64,000 nucleotides of DNA from CBDBCU01 sp965243185 (GTDB lineage Bacteria > Chloroflexota > Dehalococcoidia > Lucifugimonadales > UBA3495). The stretch is from positions 2,852,001 to 2,916,000 of the forward strand of contig OZ251531.1 in NCBI GenBank assembly GCA_965243185.1, read 5' to 3'. Each line of letters starts with the position of its first letter. Within the stretch, counting starts at the first letter, position 1. The notes beneath the pieces are model-generated. The model saw only the letters and a program-made list of their open reading frames with translations. It ran no database searches and was not told where the DNA came from. Below, piece by piece: positions 61,107-64,000 of this stretch. The position numbers and the translations under genes are program-made.

Positions 61107-61162
61107 TATGTGACCTCAACTTTTATGATGGATTTTTGCCTGATTTTGACACTGGGCATTTT

Positions 61163-61177
61163 TAATACCAAGTATCA
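61163..61177. promoter_or_regulatory. Probable Zur operator 1
   Basis: TAATA-CCAAG-TATCA, one mismatch from the TGATA-N5-TATCA palindrome. It lies upstream of the zinc-binding lipoprotein gene, 30 nt from operator 2 (about three helical turns). Confidence 0.55.
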
Positions 61178-61192
61178 ATTAGCAGCGATTAG

Positions 61193-61207
61193 TGATATTG
61201 GGTATCA
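61193..61207. promoter_or_regulatory. Probable Zur operator 2
   Basis: TGATA-TTGGG-TATCA, a perfect inverted repeat, the same sequence design as the site before the zur gene. Confidence 0.65.
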
Positions 61208-61263
61208 AATATCTGGCGGATGGGATACTCCGTTAGGAATGATGGTGGAAAGGGATACCGGGG

Positions 61264-61713
61264 TCAGGGGAGGGCCGGGCTAAGGACGCAGTGGCGGCAT
61301 TGGCCGTAGATTTCGAGCCAGTGGCCGGTGATTTGGAATTGGTGGCGGGCGGCGGCGCTGTGGAGTTGGGTTTCGAGGTCGCAGCCGCGCAAGTCCTGGG
61401 ATTCGCCGCAGTGGACGCAGAGGAGGTGGTGATGGTGGCCGTGGTGGCCGGGGTCGTTGAGTTGGTAGTGGAGGTTGCCGTCCTCGAGGCGGACGCGGCA
61501 GAGGGAGCCGGATTGGACGAGGAGTTTGAGGGCGCGATAGACGGTGGCGCGGCCGATGCCGGGGAGTTCGTCGCGGAGTTCCTCGGCGGTGAAGTGGCGG
61601 TTTTTGCGGGCGATGGCGGTGACGACGGCGCGGCGGGGGCCGGTGTCCCGGTAGCCCTGTTCGCCGAGGGTGTCGAGGAGGCGCTCGGCCAAGGTGTAGC
61701 TGGGGTTGCGCAT
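61264..61713 (-). CDS. Fur-family regulator, probably Zur
   Basis: A 149-residue Fur-family repressor: winged-helix N-terminus (YRDTGPRRAVVTAIARKNRH, then GRATVYRALKLL), His-rich GHHGHHHHLLC sensing site, and two structural CxxC pairs (LCVHCGES, QCRHC). The neighbouring zinc transporter and a shared operator type suggest it senses Zn rather than Fe. ATG 61713; the operator at 61732-61746 lies between its -10 box and the start, implying autoregulation. Confidence 0.85.
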   Translation of the reverse strand: MRNPSYTLAERLLDTLGEQGYRDTGPRRAVVTAIARKNRHFTAEELRDELPGIGRATVYRALKLLVQSGSLCRVRLEDGNLHYQLNDPGHHGHHHHLLCVHCGESQDLRGCDLETQLHSAAARHQFQITGHWLEIYGQCRHCVLSPALP

Positions 61714-61731
61714 GGTCAGTCCGCCGGTTAT

Positions 61732-61759
61732 TGATATATCGTATCAGTTAGGGATTATA
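61732..61759 (-). promoter_or_regulatory. zur promoter -10 with overlapping operator
   Basis: TATAAT on the minus strand at 61754-61759 and the palindrome TGATA-TATCG-TATCA (61732-61746) over the transcription start region, 19 nt before the ATG. Confidence 0.6.
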
Positions 61760-61838
61760 AGAGGGGGGTAATGGGCTTGTCAAGGGGGGAATTTGGGGGA
61801 AATTTTGTTACAGGGGGGGAACGCTGACACTGCGGTTC

Positions 61839-61867
61839 TTTACACCGATTCCGGGACGGGTTAAAAT
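61839..61867 (+). promoter_or_regulatory. Promoter of methyltransferase-HNH copy 2
   Basis: TTTACA (61839-61844), 17 nt, TAAAAT (61862-61867). Near-identical to the promoter of copy 1. Confidence 0.7.
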
Positions 61868-61927
61868 GCGGCTATTCTTTCCGCGGCAATAACCCCGGTC
61901 ACAACAAGGGCAGTGGAGGGCGCAAGC

Positions 61928-63697
61928 GTGTCTGACCTGAATGTACCTAACCGCACTTTGGCGATTACCGACAACCTGCCTTTCCTGCGGTCGTTGAACA
62001 ACGAGTGCATTGACCTGATTGCCATTGACCCGCCCTTTGCGGCTAATGAGACTTTCACCGGGCGGCCGCGGCCGCCGATCAGCGCCGCCGAGTTTGCGGA
62101 GGAGGCGGCTTTGGCCGCCAAGCACGGGGCGGCGCATAACGAGGGTATCGGGGAAACCCGCGTAAGGGATGTCTGGAGTTGGAACGCAGACATTCATCCG
62201 GGGTGGAAAGCCCGCATTGCCGATGATTACCCCAAGGCCCACGCGGTCATTCAGGCGGTGGAAGCCTGCGCGTCGGAAAACGAAGCGGCCTACATCTGCT
62301 TTATGGCCATCCGCCTGATTGAGTGCCACCGGATTCTGAAGCCGACCGGCAGTATCTATATCCACTGCGACAACCACGCCAACAGCTATTTGCGGATGCT
62401 GCTGGACGGGGTTTTTGGGGCGGATAACTACCGGAATGAAGTAATCTGGAAGCGGACGGCGCGGGGATTTAAGGGTTCCCAATACAAGCCGGCCAGTTAC
62501 AACACCAACACCGACACCATCCTGTTTTACGGCAAGACGGGTAGCGCGTTCTTTGATATGAACCGGGTGCTGGAACCGTATGAACCGGGCTATATTGAGA
62601 AAGCCTTTAGGTTTCAGGATGAGAAGGGACACTATTATCGCGACGAGCCGTTCCGCCGGCCGGGCGCGGGGCCGCGTCCCAATTTGTGCTACGAATACAA
62701 GGGTTTTTCCCCGCCTAATCCTACCGGTTGGCAGATGTCGCGGGCGCGGCTGGAGGAACTGGACCGGGCTGGTGATTTGGAAATAGTGGATGGCAAGATT
62801 TGGCGTAAGATACGCCCCAAAGAAGGCCGTATCCGCAACAACCTGTGGGCTGATGTTGACGAAGTTAAGTCGCCGGAACGCGTCGGTTACGCCACGCAGA
62901 AGCCCTTGGAGCTGTATGAACGCATCATCAGCGCGAGCAGCAATCCCGGCGATGTGGTGCTGGATATTTTTGCCGGGTGCGCGACCACGGCAGTAGCGGC
63001 GGAGCGTTTGCGGCGGCAGTGGATTGCCTGCGATATGGCTTATCGTTCTTGGACGATGCTCAAGCGGCGGTTCTATCTGAACAATATGCCGCTGACCGGC
63101 ACGACCCAGGCTACTGTTGACGCCCTGAAAACGGCGGTTAAAGGGGAAGGGCCGGCCCTGCAAGGGCGGTCGGCTTTGTACGAAAGCTACATTATCGGCC
63201 CCCAGGAGTTGCCGGCGCGGGAGGATGTGGACCCGGAGCCGTACTATCACCTGCAACAACCCCGGCGGCGGGGGCGGCTGGCCGGCGTGCAGACGGCCAG
63301 TTGGTCGGGGCGGATTCCTAAAGAGGAAGCCAAGGCCCTGCTGATAAAGCAGTTTGGCCCGGTCTGCTGGGGCTGCGGCTACGAGCCGTGGCGGCCCAAT
63401 GGCAGTCTGGACTTGGACCTGTTGGAAGTGGATCATATCCGGGCGCGGCGGGCGGCGGCAGGTACGCCGGGAAGCGACGAGCTGTATAACTTGGCACTGC
63501 TGCATCGCACCTGCAACCGCATCAAGAGCAATCGGCTGACTTTGGAGGAACTACGGCAGCACAACGCGTTGAACGGACTGTTGTATGTCGACAGTCTGGA
63601 CAATCTGGTGGACTTGTACGAAGCGATCCGGTTTGCCGCGGAACAGATTGCGGCCTATGATGTCCGGCGCGTCCAGCCGGAAACTGCGGCGGTCTAA
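61928..63697 (+). CDS. DNA methyltransferase fused to HNH nuclease domain (copy 2, intact)
   Basis: A 589-residue fusion. Motif IV is DPPF (residues 34-37) in LIAIDPPFAANETF. Motif I is LDIFAGCATTAVAAE (residues 345-359), with Cys replacing the usual Ser in FxGxG. Residues 170-310 hold the target-recognition region. Residues 478-545 form an HNH nuclease: C480WGCGYEP, LEVD502H503IRARR, LLHRTC529N530 and a Lys at NRIKSNR. One chain therefore carries modification and cleavage functions, as in type IIG/single-chain systems, though those usually have the nuclease first. GTG 61928 is chosen for GGAGG upstream; GTG 61913 is an alternative. Confidence 0.85.
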   Translation: MSDLNVPNRTLAITDNLPFLRSLNNECIDLIAIDPPFAANETFTGRPRPPISAAEFAEEAALAAKHGAAHNEGIGETRVRDVWSWNADIHPGWKARIADDYPKAHAVIQAVEACASENEAAYICFMAIRLIECHRILKPTGSIYIHCDNHANSYLRMLLDGVFGADNYRNEVIWKRTARGFKGSQYKPASYNTNTDTILFYGKTGSAFFDMNRVLEPYEPGYIEKAFRFQDEKGHYYRDEPFRRPGAGPRPNLCYEYKGFSPPNPTGWQMSRARLEELDRAGDLEIVDGKIWRKIRPKEGRIRNNLWADVDEVKSPERVGYATQKPLELYERIISASSNPGDVVLDIFAGCATTAVAAERLRRQWIACDMAYRSWTMLKRRFYLNNMPLTGTTQATVDALKTAVKGEGPALQGRSALYESYIIGPQELPAREDVDPEPYYHLQQPRRRGRLAGVQTASWSGRIPKEEAKALLIKQFGPVCWGCGYEPWRPNGSLDLDLLEVDHIRARRAAAGTPGSDELYNLALLHRTCNRIKSNRLTLEELRQHNALNGLLYVDSLDNLVDLYEAIRFAAEQIAAYDVRRVQPETAAV

Positions 63698-63713
63698 ACC
63701 GGTTAAAAGGATT

Positions 63714-63881
63714 TAAGGCGGGTTCACGCTAACGCTTGGGTATCGCAGTCAAACAGCTATGTCATTCCGACCAAAGGGAGGAATCTATGGCGGGCATTTG
63801 AGATTCCTCGCTATCGCTCGGAATGACATAGCTATAGCGTCGGGTATCCGGGGCGTCAATAAATAATGTGAACACGCCCTA
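63714..63881. mobile_element. MITE-like element, second copy (168 bp)
   Basis: Left TAAGGCGGGTTCACGCTAA, right TAATGTGAACACGCCCTA, inverted with mismatches. The interior shares GACATAGCTATAG(C/A)GTCGG and TATCCGGGGCGTCAAT with 50960-51145. It lies between the methyltransferase-HNH gene and selC. Confidence 0.65.
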
Positions 63882-63909
63882 AGGCGTGGTCGGCAGCATC
63901 GTCAACTGT

Positions 63910-64000
63910 TGGCGGGAGTGCGAGGGAGTCGAACCCACCTACCCCGCTTTTCACGAGGCATAACGGATTTGAAGTCCGCAAGAGCCACCGGGCCCCATCC
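63910..64000 (-). tRNA. selC: tRNA-Sec (UCA anticodon), 5' end outside window
   Basis: Reading the minus strand: a D-arm with GGGGCC/GGCTCT stem and CGGT loop, an anticodon arm GCGGA-CTTCAAA-TCCGT (anticodon TCA at 63970-63972), a long variable arm of 6 bp (GCCTCG/CGGGGT), a T-loop TTCGACT, an extended 3' acceptor strand GCACTCCC, then G and encoded CCA at 63910. The long variable arm, six-base-pair D-stem and UCA anticodon are the marks of selenocysteine tRNA. The first eight or so bases of the acceptor stem lie beyond 64000. It supports Sec insertion at UGA in the two redox genes of this window. Confidence 0.93.

Noticed and set aside
58761..61283. 840-codon frame opposite the zinc-binding lipoprotein
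   Set aside because: Antisense shadow of a GC-rich gene; the opposite strand encodes a clear lipoprotein with family motifs.

Overview
GC-rich chromosomal window (about 60% GC by eye) from a bacterium with tightly packed genes, frequent 1-14 nt overlaps, purine-rich ribosome sites and several TTG/GTG starts. The gene set fits an uncultured Chloroflexota of the Dehalococcoidia/SAR202 kind: two luciferase-like flavin oxidoreductases, a DUF1501/DUF1800 pair, a thiolase with an HMG-CoA-synthase-like/DUF35 fusion, methylmalonyl-CoA mutase and epimerase, MinCDE, and Pro/Thr-linker surface proteins. This placement is inference; there is no rRNA or other phylogenetic marker to fix it.

Layout. 0-9 kb: end of an MFS transporter, a flavin oxidoreductase, a TlpA-like thioredoxin with an in-frame UGA at the first redox cysteine, an S9 peptidase, an NHL protein and DUF1501/DUF1800. 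9-18 kb: a divergent DNA methyltransferase/PD-(D/E)xK nuclease pair, a polysaccharide deacetylase, an amidase with a small partner, tsaD, a second methyltransferase and a PIN toxin-antitoxin pair. 18-22 kb: lepB, a Rieske protein, minCDE. 22-25.6 kb: a repeat-rich accessory island. 25.6-45 kb: MFS transporter, thiolase module, a frameshifted methyltransferase-HNH gene, S41 peptidase, smpB, gamma carbonic anhydrase, purH, purM, coaBC, coaX and surface proteins. 45-49 kb: a UGA-containing glutaredoxin-like gene, a thioredoxin-like gene and a second island. 49-56 kb: holA, methylmalonyl-CoA epimerase, acyl-CoA dehydrogenase, a PIN/TPR pair and methylmalonyl-CoA mutase. 56-57.5 kb: a third island. 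57.5-62 kb: zinc uptake under Zur-type operators. 62-64 kb: an intact methyltransferase-HNH fusion and the start of a tRNA-Sec gene.

Main observations. (1) Selenocysteine use: selC at the right edge and two redox proteins (near 2.1 and 45.6 kb) whose active-site codon is UGA, each followed by a hairpin that fits a bacterial SECIS. (2) Three paralogous secreted proteins with a near-constant N-terminal domain and a divergent C-terminal domain. In all three the signal peptide and the body lie in different frames joined at a run of exactly nine C, so a +1 shift or transcriptional slippage would be needed. Each gene is bracketed by the same palindromic repeat. (3) Two copies of an unrecognised, structured RNA of about 470 nt, each with a strong sigma70-type promoter and a terminal hairpin, next to two of those islands. 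(4) Two methyltransferase-HNH nuclease fusions with near-identical ends, the same promoter and different central recognition regions. (5) A zinc-binding lipoprotein with an AztD-like beta-propeller inserted in its His-rich loop.
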